A DNA stretch of 64,000 bases, from positions 62,001-126,000 of the forward strand of contig NZ_JAVKCH010000018.1 in the NCBI RefSeq assembly GCF_040222815.1. The letters run 5' to 3'. This stretch comes from Imperialibacter sp040222815 (GTDB lineage: Bacteria; Bacteroidota; Bacteroidia; Cytophagales; Cyclobacteriaceae). Below are positions 45,909 through 52,794 of the stretch, in pieces (positions within the stretch are counted from its first letter, which is position 1; each line of letters begins with the position of its first letter). A program made the translations under genes and the position numbers. Under the pieces are notes generated by a model that saw nothing but the letters and a program-made list of their open reading frames with translations, was not told where the DNA came from and did not search any database.

Positions 45909-46083
45909 TTTTCTATTCGTAGGTCAGTGAGGTAGTGAGCTACTGTCCCAATACCAAAAAGGATGGAGCCGACAGTCGCCCATATCTCAGGTATTCGATA
46001 GCTTTTTCATCACCCACTATCCGAGCGATGAAAAGCAAAAGTCCGACCCAAATCAATGTCTTGTAGATAGTTTTTACGTTCAT
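45890..46083 (-). pseudogene. Frameshifted small two-helix membrane protein gene
   Basis: From ATG 46083 the frame reads MNVKTIYKTLIWVGLLLFIAR and then IVGDEK, after which it runs 20 unlikely residues to a TAG at 45940. In another frame the sequence continues SYRIPEIWATVGSILFGIG, TVAHYLTDLRIEKLTTQR to a TAA at 45890, including a clear second membrane helix. Adding one A to the run GATGAAAAAGC joins the two parts into a 64-residue two-helix protein. It is either a recent frameshift, programmed slippage, or a sequencing error in a homopolymer. It follows the 46112-46690 gene by 28 bases in the same unit. Confidence 0.55.
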
Positions 46084-46111
46084 GTATCGTTGGCTATCTT
46101 ATGCGCAGTTT

Positions 46112-46690
46112 TCAGTCCACAAAACTTGTATGAATCCAATAGAATCTACTCCTGTCAGGTAATAAAAAGTCGTAGGTCGTGGAACCTTGCTTTGTACCAA
46201 CCCATTTTCCCTTAAGTCCTTTGTTAATAAATTGATTTGCTACAGAACTATAAACCATGAACTTTCCCTCATAAATTAAGTCCGCACCAATAAACTCCAT
46301 TAAATGGTTTATCACGCTTGAATATTCACTTGTCAGCCGTTTTGCTTTTAGGCTGTCAGATTCGCTTGAAGTCCAAGCTTCAAACAATAAGTCAATAATT
46401 TCAATCCTTTTCTTTTCTCCATTTACTAATGTCAGTAGCTCAGTTACAACTTTTTTGTTGGTAGAGTCACGTGAAATTGCTTCTTGAATATAAGTCCTTA
46501 TGTCCGATTGCCTAAAATAGATTTCTCCGTTTCTTTTTATGTAGACTAATGTTGGTACAGAGTCAGCCTGGAATGTTGTTGGTTTAAGCTTAACAGATTT
46601 CATTTTATAGAATTCATACTTATCCCCAATGGCATGTTGTCCAAACAGACTAGTTGAAATTGTCATTAAGATTAAAGGCAGAAGTCTCAT
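46112..46690 (-). CDS. Hypothetical exported protein in cassette-like unit 1 (192 aa)
   Basis: I do not recognise a family. The ATG at 46690 gives a signal peptide (MRLLPLILMTISTSLFGQ); the longer frame to 46756 runs through the attC-like repeat and is not credible. The mature part is mixed alpha/beta with LVYIKRNGEIYFRQSDIRTYI and a C-terminus GKWVGTKQGSTTYDFLLPDRSRFYWIHT that may form a small beta-sheet. The gene starts 12 bases from the motif GCTCACAAC at the repeat B border, the placement expected of a cassette gene. Lower GC than argS on its right fits acquisition. Confidence 0.72.
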   Translation of the reverse strand: MRLLPLILMTISTSLFGQHAIGDKYEFYKMKSVKLKPTTFQADSVPTLVYIKRNGEIYFRQSDIRTYIQEAISRDSTNKKVVTELLTLVNGEKKRIEIIDLLFEAWTSSESDSLKAKRLTSEYSSVINHLMEFIGADLIYEGKFMVYSSVANQFINKGLKGKWVGTKQGSTTYDFLLPDRSRFYWIHTSFVD

Positions 46691-46701
46691 TGATGAAATT
46701 T

Positions 46702-46869
46702 GCTCACAACGCCTCGGTAAAATGAGTGTGGGAGTTTTATGCAGCTCCGCTTCCACTACATCTTAGCCACGCCGATGATAAAATTATAATTTGTGGCGGA
46801 CAATCCAAGCCAACTGACCAACGATAACCGCTGAAGCCCACATTCATTTTTACCGGTGTGTTATGAGTC
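46702..46869. repeat. attC-like repeat B (168 bases)
   Basis: The repeat begins GCTCACAAC (46702-46710) and ends GTTATGAGTC (46860-46869), inverted core-like motifs of general form GTTRTGAG. Inside them, CGGTAAAATGAGTGTGGG pairs with CCCACATTCATTTTTACCG with one bulge and one mismatch, giving a long outer stem; the centre holds further inverted pairs and an AT-rich loop. The left motif matches the far end of the unit on its left (45900-45908) and the right motif matches the far end of the unit on its right (47324-47333). That is the relation of attC boxes to their own cassettes. Confidence 0.7.
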
Positions 46870-47280
46870 TTTATCCGAGTTGTTGGATGAATCCTTAGAA
46901 GTTAGGGCGTTGTACAACAAAGTCAGGACAAAGAGACCAAGGGCAGAAACAACAGAAGAAATTACTAGTCCAAGAATCAGTCCGTCGTGCTTCCTCAAGT
47001 CGTCACTAGTCACAAGCCCAAGCGAGAAAAAAAGTATCAAGGTTAGTGAAATTCTTAGCAGTTGGATGATTTTTTCTGTTCGAGTTGTAGCATTCAAGGT
47101 TGTTCGTCTCCAAATCATGTATAGGAGAGTCAGGACTGAAGCTAAAAGCAACAGTTCTAGAGAAGTTTCAATAAAGCTGTTACTGTCAAATCTTCCACCG
47201 TTCAGCAGCCCCCCTGAGATTAAGATGGTTATGACGAGTCCCCAGAAAAGTTTGTTGGTCGTGAGTTTAGGTTCACCCAA
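46861..47280 (-). CDS. Four-helix membrane protein in cassette-like unit 2 (139 aa)
   Basis: The protein has four predicted membrane helices (about residues 10-27, 37-58, 70-92 and 99-125) and a Ser/Asp-rich tail; no family is recognised. The only in-frame start is a TTG at 47280, because a TAA lies upstream in frame, so expression may be weak or the start may be misjudged. Its stop codon TAA lies inside the GTTATGAGTC core of repeat B, and the matching GACTCATAAC is 44 bases upstream of the start, so the gene fills the whole unit between matched ends. Confidence 0.6.
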   Translation of the reverse strand: MGEPKLTTNKLFWGLVITILISGGLLNGGRFDSNSFIETSLELLLLASVLTLLYMIWRRTTLNATTRTEKIIQLLRISLTLILFFSLGLVTSDDLRKHDGLILGLVISSVVSALGLFVLTLLYNALTSKDSSNNSDKDS

Positions 47281-47323
47281 AGCAGTTCGTTCCGTTGATT
47301 GTTGAAATGTGCGTTACCGCAAT

Positions 47324-47333
47324 GACTCATAAC
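47324..47333. other. GACTCATAAC: right-hand end motif of cassette-like unit 2
   Basis: GACTCATAAC is the exact reverse complement of GTTATGAGTC at 46860-46869. After it comes no copy of the 168-base repeat but a short imperfect hairpin (GGGATGGC with GCCATATTCCC, 47340-47363) leading into the argS upstream region. This is either a divergent shorter attC-like site or the junction with the original chromosome. Confidence 0.5.
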
Positions 47334-47467
47334 AATTCGGGATGGCTATTGGCCATATTCCCATTGTATCATCCAGTGAATCTAACTGATTTTTGACGGT
47401 GGTAAAAATAGTAAATGAGGCAAATTGTATTTTCCTCGGCGGTCACCCGGCTTTTACCCAACTTCCA

Positions 47468-47498
47468 TTGTATCATTCTCCCACTACCTGTACCTTTG
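47468..47498 (+). promoter_or_regulatory. Bacteroidota-type promoter of argS
   Basis: TTG (47468-47470), 20 bases, then TACCTTTG (47491-47498) match TTG-N19-21-TAnnTTTG. The start codon is at 47533, giving a leader of about 28 bases. The relic copy at 44438-44467 keeps the TTG but has lost the -7 box, which supports this assignment by comparison. Confidence 0.7.
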
Positions 47499-47532
47499 CA
47501 CTGCATTTTAGAAACGGCCTTTCAGAAGGCCC

Positions 47533-49338
47533 ATGTCCGAGCGATCACAGATGAATTTAGAGGAGCAGTTGAAGGAAGGCATTTCACAGGCCTTCAAAGA
47601 AGTATTTAACCACGAGCTAGCGGCAGCCGACGTTGCTTTTCAACCTACAAGAAAGGAGTTTGAGGGCTCCCATACCTTTGTTACTTTTCCCTACCTGAAA
47701 GTAACAGGCAAGAACCCTGAAGAAACAGGCCAACTGCTGGGCGACTACCTGGTGGCTCATGTCGGCGTAGTGTCTGCTTACAATGTGGTAAAAGGCTTTC
47801 TCAATGTGACGATGACGGACACGCTTTGGGGCAAAACCCTTTCTGAAGTATACACCAACCCGTCTTTCGGTATCACGCCGCCTCACGGTGGCAAAGTGAT
47901 GGTGGAGTTTTCTTCGCCCAATACCAACAAGCCACTTCACCTCGGCCACCTGCGCAACAACTTCCTGGGCGACGCCACTTCCCGCATACTCAATGCCCAT
48001 GGCTACGAGGTGTTCAAAGTAAACCTGGTCAACGATAGGGGCATTCATATCTGCAAGTCGATGCTTGCCTATGAGAAATGGGGCAATGGCGAAACACCGC
48101 AGTCGGCCGGGCTGAAAGGTGACCACCTGATTGGTAAGTATTATGTAATCTTTGATAAGGAATACAAAAAAGAAATTGAAGCCTTGAAGTCACAAGGTAT
48201 GGATGAAGAGGCAGCCAAGAAAAAAGCACCGCTGATCCTCGAAGCTCAAACAGTGCTGAAGAAGTGGGAGGAGAGCGATGGCGATACTGTTGCGCTTTGG
48301 AAGCTGATGAACGGCTGGGTGTACGAAGGCTTCGATGCCACCTACAAAGCAATGGGCGTGAGCTTCGACAAAATGTACCAGGAGTCGAACACTTACTTGC
48401 TGGGCAAAGACATCGTGGACGAAGGCCTGACCAAAGGTGTGTTCTACAAAAAGGAGGATGGTTCTGTTTGGGCTGATTTGACGGAAGAAGGCCTGGACCA
48501 CAAACTGGTGCTCCGCTCCGATGGTACGTCGGTGTACATGACCCAGGATTTGGGCACCGCCGATATGAAGTATGCCGACTACCCGTTCAATAAGTCGATT
48601 TACGTGGTGGGCAACGAGCAGGACTACCACTTCAAGGTGCTGTTCAGTATTTTGAAAAGGCTGGGTCGCAGCTATGCTGATGGGCTTTATCACCTGTCGT
48701 ATGGTATGGTCGATTTGCCGTCTGGCAAAATGAAAAGCCGGGAGGGCACCGTGGTTGATGCGGATGAGCTGATCCAGGAAATGCTGGATACAGCAGAGAA
48801 GCACACCACCGAGCTGGGAAAAATAGAAGGGTTCACTGAAGCAGAAGCGAAAGAGCTTTACAATACCCTGGCGCTTGGTGCCTTGAAATACTATTTGCTA
48901 AAGGTAGACCCGAAGAAAAGGATGCTCTTCAATCCACAGGAGTCTGTAGAGTTTCATGGCCATACGGGGCCATTTGTGCAGTATACCCACGCCCGTATCA
49001 CAGCTATTTTAAGAAAGGCAGAGCAGCTTGGCATTGAGTTGAAGGGATTTGACCCATCAACACTTGATCTGGAAACATTAGAGGCTGAAGTGATCCGTGT
49101 GATAGCCGACTTCCCCGACAAGGTGAGAGTGTCGGCAGAAGAACTGAACCCTGCAGTAGTCGCAAATTATGTGTTTGACCTGGCCAAGGAGTACAACAGG
49201 TTCTATACCGAGCATTCCATCTTCAATGAAAACAACCAGGCAAAGGTGAAGCTGCGGGTGATGCTTTCTCTCGTGGTGGCTAGAACAATTAAGACCGGAA
49301 TGGGGTTATTGGGAATAGACGTTCCTGAGCGGATGTAA
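47533..49338 (+). CDS. argS: Arginyl-tRNA synthetase
   Basis: The 601-residue class I synthetase has an N-terminal tRNA D-loop-binding domain, the HIGH motif as HLGH (residues 136-139, in NKPLHLGHLRNN), a KMSKS-equivalent KMKSREG near 400 and a helical anticodon-binding DALR domain at the end (FVQYTHARITAILRKAE onward). It charges tRNA-Arg. The first ATG (47533) and the seventh codon are both possible starts; the relic duplicate conserves both. The gene is intact although its 5' region was duplicated. A 22-base perfect hairpin follows. Confidence 0.97.
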   Translation: MSERSQMNLEEQLKEGISQAFKEVFNHELAAADVAFQPTRKEFEGSHTFVTFPYLKVTGKNPEETGQLLGDYLVAHVGVVSAYNVVKGFLNVTMTDTLWGKTLSEVYTNPSFGITPPHGGKVMVEFSSPNTNKPLHLGHLRNNFLGDATSRILNAHGYEVFKVNLVNDRGIHICKSMLAYEKWGNGETPQSAGLKGDHLIGKYYVIFDKEYKKEIEALKSQGMDEEAAKKKAPLILEAQTVLKKWEESDGDTVALWKLMNGWVYEGFDATYKAMGVSFDKMYQESNTYLLGKDIVDEGLTKGVFYKKEDGSVWADLTEEGLDHKLVLRSDGTSVYMTQDLGTADMKYADYPFNKSIYVVGNEQDYHFKVLFSILKRLGRSYADGLYHLSYGMVDLPSGKMKSREGTVVDADELIQEMLDTAEKHTTELGKIEGFTEAEAKELYNTLALGALKYYLLKVDPKKRMLFNPQESVEFHGHTGPFVQYTHARITAILRKAEQLGIELKGFDPSTLDLETLEAEVIRVIADFPDKVRVSAEELNPAVVANYVFDLAKEYNRFYTEHSIFNENNQAKVKLRVMLSLVVARTIKTGMGLLGIDVPERM

Positions 49339-49343
49339 AACGA

Positions 49344-49391
49344 ATTAAAGAGGTTACTCTGTGCGCTTCCGCACAGAGTAACCTCTTTAAT
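49344..49391. terminator. Perfect 22-bp hairpin between argS and glutathione peroxidase gene
   Basis: Bases 49344-49365 pair without mismatch with 49370-49391 around the stable loop CTTC. The stem ends in AAAGAGG/CCTCTTT with no long T-run after it (ATCGC). Part of the right arm (ACCTCTTTAAT, 49381-49391) is directly repeated at 49408-49418, just before the next gene. It is probably the argS terminator. Confidence 0.75.
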
Positions 49392-49431
49392 CGCTTCGAC
49401 AGATAGTACCTCTTTAATAATGCGCAAGACC

Positions 49432-49938
49432 ATGAAAAAACTACTCTACCTTCTCATTCTTCTTTCTTCCACAGCTATGGCACAAGAATCCTTCTACGAC
49501 TTCAAAATGGTCTCTATTGACGGCGAAACCATCGACTTCTCAAAATACAAAGGACAAAAGATACTGATAGTCAATACAGCATCAGAATGCGGCTACACCC
49601 CACAGTACGAAGACCTGCAGGCACTGCATGAACAATTCGGCGGCAAGGTGACCGTTCTGGGCTTTCCGGCCAACAACTTTGGCGGCCAGGAGCCAGGCTC
49701 CAATCTGCAGATCGCTCAGTTCTGCAAAAAGAACTACGGCGTTAGCTTCCAGCTCTTCGAAAAGATTGACGTGGTTGGTAGGAACACGGCTCCTTTATAT
49801 ACCTGGCTGGAGAAGCAAACTGGCAAGGTGCCCACCTGGAATTTCTGCAAGTACCTGATCGATGAAAATGGCAAGGTCGTTCAGTTTTTCCCGTCTGCTG
49901 TCAACCCGATGGACGAGCAGGTGACTGGGTTGTTGTAG
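49432..49938 (+). CDS. Exported glutathione peroxidase family protein (168 aa)
   Basis: A signal peptide (MKKLLYLLILLSSTAMAQ) precedes a complete GPx domain: peroxidatic Cys53 in NTASECGYTPQY, Gln86 in FPANNFGGQEPG and the Trp/Asn of TWNFCKYLID near 139. The family reduces hydroperoxides, in bacteria usually with thioredoxin rather than glutathione; the extra Cys in WNFCKY could be a resolving residue. The signal peptide places it in the periplasm. The ATG at 49432 is preferred over one 12 bases upstream. Single gene between a hairpin and a palindromic element. Confidence 0.92.
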   Translation: MKKLLYLLILLSSTAMAQESFYDFKMVSIDGETIDFSKYKGQKILIVNTASECGYTPQYEDLQALHEQFGGKVTVLGFPANNFGGQEPGSNLQIAQFCKKNYGVSFQLFEKIDVVGRNTAPLYTWLEKQTGKVPTWNFCKYLIDENGKVVQFFPSAVNPMDEQVTGLL

Positions 49939-50006
49939 GTGTCGGCATGGCAGCGCTGGCAAAAGCGTTGGCGGCCGTCAGACACCGATTCGAAGTCTCA
50001 ACACCA

Positions 50007-50150
50007 CCTGCCGGTAATTGCGATCCGCCGGTTGGCGGAGAAGCAATCTGCCAGTTAGGGTAGCGCTTCGCAATAAACAGATTGGTTCTCTCGCTGATTT
50101 AAGCCAGTCACAATTGATAAGTAGAAAGATCGATCGCAATGACCGGCAGG
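50007..50150. repeat. Palindromic interspersed element (MITE/REP-like)
   Basis: CCTGCCGGTAATTGCGATC (50007-50025) pairs with GATCGCAATGACCGGCAGG (50132-50150) with one mismatch in 19, and inside it GAGAAGCAATCTG (50038-50050) pairs with CAGATTGGTTCTC (50078-50090) with one mismatch in 13. The whole 144-base block can fold into a nested hairpin. Sequences with this GATTGCTTC...GCAATGAC look are, in my recollection, repeated intergenically in several Bacteroidota. No transposase is included. Confidence 0.7.
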
Positions 50151-50175
50151 AGATGTTTGTGCGATAGTTCGCCAA

Positions 50176-51123
50176 TCAACGCAGGGCAGTAGCCAAATGC
50201 CCTTTCTCAAAATAACCGCTCTCCCTCACAAACCTGTCAAAATTCCGAATGGTCAGTATGTTCTTCACAGCTTTTTTCTTGTCTTCCGACTTGTCATAAT
50301 ACGCCTTCACAATCTGGTAGCCCATCCAATATCCCAGGTCATCAGGTCTGCCTTCTTTCGCTCCGCCATACATCCAGCCGTCCCAGCCCTCTTTCCATTT
50401 TCTGTGCATGAATTGCTGAAACTCTGCCTTCAGTTCGCCCTCATGAGCTTTTCCATATTGATAAATTTCTTTGTAAGGGCGAGTGCCAGTCACCAACTCG
50501 CAAATAAAATCAGCGCTACCTTCTTTGATCGATTGCTCCAAAAGAGTGAATGACTTCAGCTTGAAATAGTACCTCTGCTGGTAGTGGATCAACTCATGAA
50601 CAACTACTTCCGGGATCATGTCGGAGTCCTCATACATCTCTACGCCAATCAGTAGCCCTTTGGCCGATATGGTACCGCCGGAATTGTTTCTTCCTATCAG
50701 AAAATACACATCAGGAAAAATGGTTTTTGGGTACAGTGCGCCTAATCTGCTGAAGTAGCTCCTGATTTCAGTTTCCTTTGAGGAAAGTGCCAGGCTGCCG
50801 GTTCTTATGTTCTCATATTGCTCCCTGTTCTCATAAATAGCTTTGGTAAGGTTGTTGGCATTCCCTATCCGCAACTTGATGAAGCTTTTTAGCCCGGCAC
50901 TGCCTTTGCTCAAATATTCACTTTCGTAAGTCATCGCTTGGTTTTTCCCATTGTCTTTGTCGAAGGAACTCCAGAATTGATCGATGTCAGAGGTGACCAT
51001 CTGAGCTGCTTCTGGTTTTTTGCTGGCGTGCATCTTTTTTGATAAACCACAGCCAATGCTGAGGGTACCCAGAAACAGGATGATGAAAGTGTTGATGTTT
51101 AGGTTGAAAAGTAGCTTTCTCAT
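50176..51123 (-). CDS. HExxH zinc-protease-like lipoprotein (about 315 aa)
   Basis: The zinc-binding motif HELIHYQQRY is seen in VVVHELIHYQQ near residue 180, with a downstream Glu in SIKEGSADFICE that fits a gluzincin-like third ligand. The start at 51123 gives a lipoprotein signal with lipobox LSIGC. The arrangement resembles DUF2268-type zinc-dependent proteases, a group that also includes the gliding lipoprotein GldB, but similarity is not strong enough to name it so. It probably acts on the periplasmic side. The longer frame to 51186 adds an implausible N-terminus. Confidence 0.75.
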   Translation of the reverse strand: MRKLLFNLNINTFIILFLGTLSIGCGLSKKMHASKKPEAAQMVTSDIDQFWSSFDKDNGKNQAMTYESEYLSKGSAGLKSFIKLRIGNANNLTKAIYENREQYENIRTGSLALSSKETEIRSYFSRLGALYPKTIFPDVYFLIGRNNSGGTISAKGLLIGVEMYEDSDMIPEVVVHELIHYQQRYYFKLKSFTLLEQSIKEGSADFICELVTGTRPYKEIYQYGKAHEGELKAEFQQFMHRKWKEGWDGWMYGGAKEGRPDDLGYWMGYQIVKAYYDKSEDKKKAVKNILTIRNFDRFVRESGYFEKGHLATALR

Positions 51124-51344
51124 GTAAAAAATAACTGTTGCAATCAAAAGACATCTCTTTTTTCCAATAGTTTCTTTGCTCTTCAAAAACAGCCTCGTCT
51201 TTCCCTTCAGCCTTGCTAATGTCCGATAAGCGCTCCCGTACTTTTTTCTTACTTATTTTCTAACTATATAGATAAGGGATAACGGTTTCATTGATGCCGA
51301 CATGCCACATTTCCTTTTTGCGTTTACAATAAACACCTACTTAA

Positions 51345-52712
51345 ATGAATACTTTTAACATCAATCGCCGGCATTTTCTTAAAGGGGCCTCGGCAACCCT
51401 GGCATTGTCTACTTTTGGGTTCCGGGGCATCGATCTCATCAATCCACAACAGCCTTTTAGGGTAGCGCTAATCGGAACAGGCTGGTATGGAAAGAGCGAC
51501 CTTTTTAGGTTGATACAGGTAGCCCCTGTGGAAGTGGTTGCCCTCTGCGATGTAGATAAAAACATGCTGAACGCTGCGGCTGACCTGGTCAGCAAGCGCC
51601 AGAAGTCAGGGAAGAAGCCGAAGCTGTACGGCGACTACCGCAAGCTGCTTTCGGAAAATGAGCTCGACATCGTGTTGATTGGCACGCCCGATCACTGGCA
51701 TTCGCTGCAAATGATTGACGCTGTGAAAGCAGGCGCCCATGTGTATGTGCAGAAGCCAATCAGCGTAGATGTGCTGGAAGGCGAAGCCATGGTAGCCGCC
51801 GCCAGAAAATACAACAAGGTGGTGCAGGTGGGTACGCAACGCAAGAGCACTCCTCACTTGATTGACGCCAAGAAAAACATAGTTGATGCAGGGTTGCTTG
51901 GCACCATCCGTCACGTGGAAATGTGCTGCTATTTTGCCATGCGTAATAATTCTAATCCTCCGCTAGAGCCAGTGCCTGATTTTCTTGATTACGAAATGTG
52001 GACTGGCCCTGCGCCCCTTCGTCCTTATGATGGCATTCCTCATATCCGGTGGTGGAGAGCGTTTATGGAGTACGGCAACGGCGTAACTGGCGACATGTGC
52101 GTGCATATGCTCGACACTGTACGCTGGATGCTGAAGCTGGGCTGGCCAACAAAAATTAGTGCCAATGGAGGCATTTTTGTCCAGAAAGATGCCAAGTCCA
52201 ATATCGCAGACACACAGGTAGCCAACTTCGAATATCCGGAGCTGAACTGCGTGTGGACGCACCGCACCTGGGGTACACCGGCTGACCCGCAATACCCATG
52301 GTCGTTCAAGCTTTACGGCGATAAAGGGACGCTTTCTGCCAGCACCATGCAGTATGATTTTGTGCCTGTGGGTGACGGAGAAAAGATTCACAAAGACGTG
52401 GTATACGAAAGAGAGAAGTATCCTGAAGATTTGACAGAAGAGCGCATTGAGTTGAATGCCGCACCTGCCACCAGATTGCATATGCTTGACTTCCTGAATG
52501 CAATTGATAAGAAAAGCAGACCCGTGGCCGACATTGAGGAAGGGCATATCTCTACGGCAAGCTGTATACTAGCCAATATATCGATGGAGTTGGGAAGGCC
52601 GTTGTCGTACGATCCCAAAACAATGACCGTACCGGGCGATGCTGAAGCCACTCAGAAGTTACAAAGGGCTTACAGCAGCCCATGGGTGCATCCTGATCCT
52701 AAGAAGGTTTAA
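51345..52712 (+). CDS. Tat-exported Gfo/Idh/MocA family oxidoreductase (455 aa)
   Basis: The N-terminal twin-arginine signal (NRRHFLKG, residues 7-14) is followed by a Rossmann domain with GTGWYG (44-49), the conserved DHWH after LIGTP near 118, and VQKPIS near 140 replacing the usual EKP motif but keeping the catalytic Lys. Family members oxidise or epimerise sugars, inositols and glycosides with NAD(P); Tat export implies a tightly bound cofactor used in the periplasm, as in glycosidase-like members of the group. Neighbour of a GH26 mannanase on the opposite strand, so a role in glycan use is possible. Confidence 0.92.
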   Translation: MNTFNINRRHFLKGASATLALSTFGFRGIDLINPQQPFRVALIGTGWYGKSDLFRLIQVAPVEVVALCDVDKNMLNAAADLVSKRQKSGKKPKLYGDYRKLLSENELDIVLIGTPDHWHSLQMIDAVKAGAHVYVQKPISVDVLEGEAMVAAARKYNKVVQVGTQRKSTPHLIDAKKNIVDAGLLGTIRHVEMCCYFAMRNNSNPPLEPVPDFLDYEMWTGPAPLRPYDGIPHIRWWRAFMEYGNGVTGDMCVHMLDTVRWMLKLGWPTKISANGGIFVQKDAKSNIADTQVANFEYPELNCVWTHRTWGTPADPQYPWSFKLYGDKGTLSASTMQYDFVPVGDGEKIHKDVVYEREKYPEDLTEERIELNAAPATRLHMLDFLNAIDKKSRPVADIEEGHISTASCILANISMELGRPLSYDPKTMTVPGDAEATQKLQRAYSSPWVHPDPKKV

Positions 52713-52725
52713 CATTGAAATGAAG

Positions 52726-52746
52726 AGGGGCGACGAGCCCCTTTTT
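52726..52746 (+). terminator. Rho-independent terminator after the oxidoreductase gene
   Basis: AGGGGC (52726-52731) and GCCCCT (52737-52742) form a compact stem with loop GACGA, followed by TTTTCT. It starts 13 bases after the stop codon. Confidence 0.8.
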
Positions 52747-52751
52747 CTTGC

Positions 52752-52787
52752 AACCCCTCCAAGAGGTTTTGAACCCTTGGAGGGTTT
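52752..52787. repeat. Short palindrome with AACCCTCCAAGGGTT-type arms
   Basis: CCCTCCAAGAGGTT (52755-52768) pairs with AACCCTTGGAGGG (52772-52784) with one bulge. It sits just beyond the terminator and seven bases before the stop codon of the convergent GH26 gene, so it may terminate that gene on the minus strand. Palindromes of this kind recur in many Bacteroidota genomes in my recollection. Confidence 0.5.
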
Positions 52788-52794
52788 AGTGTGA

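Noticed and set aside
45742..46869. CRISPR-like reading of the paired repeats
   Set aside because: Only two copies, 167/168 bases long, separated by genes, with internal palindromes; no short spacers and no cas genes.
44422..47591. IS-element explanation for the accessory block
   Set aside because: No transposase and no terminal inverted repeats at the borders; the flanking direct repeat is about 140 bases and contains a gene start, far longer than an IS target duplication.
48190..48804. Minus-strand open frame of 204 codons
   Set aside because: Antisense to argS; His-rich, low-complexity shadow sequence.
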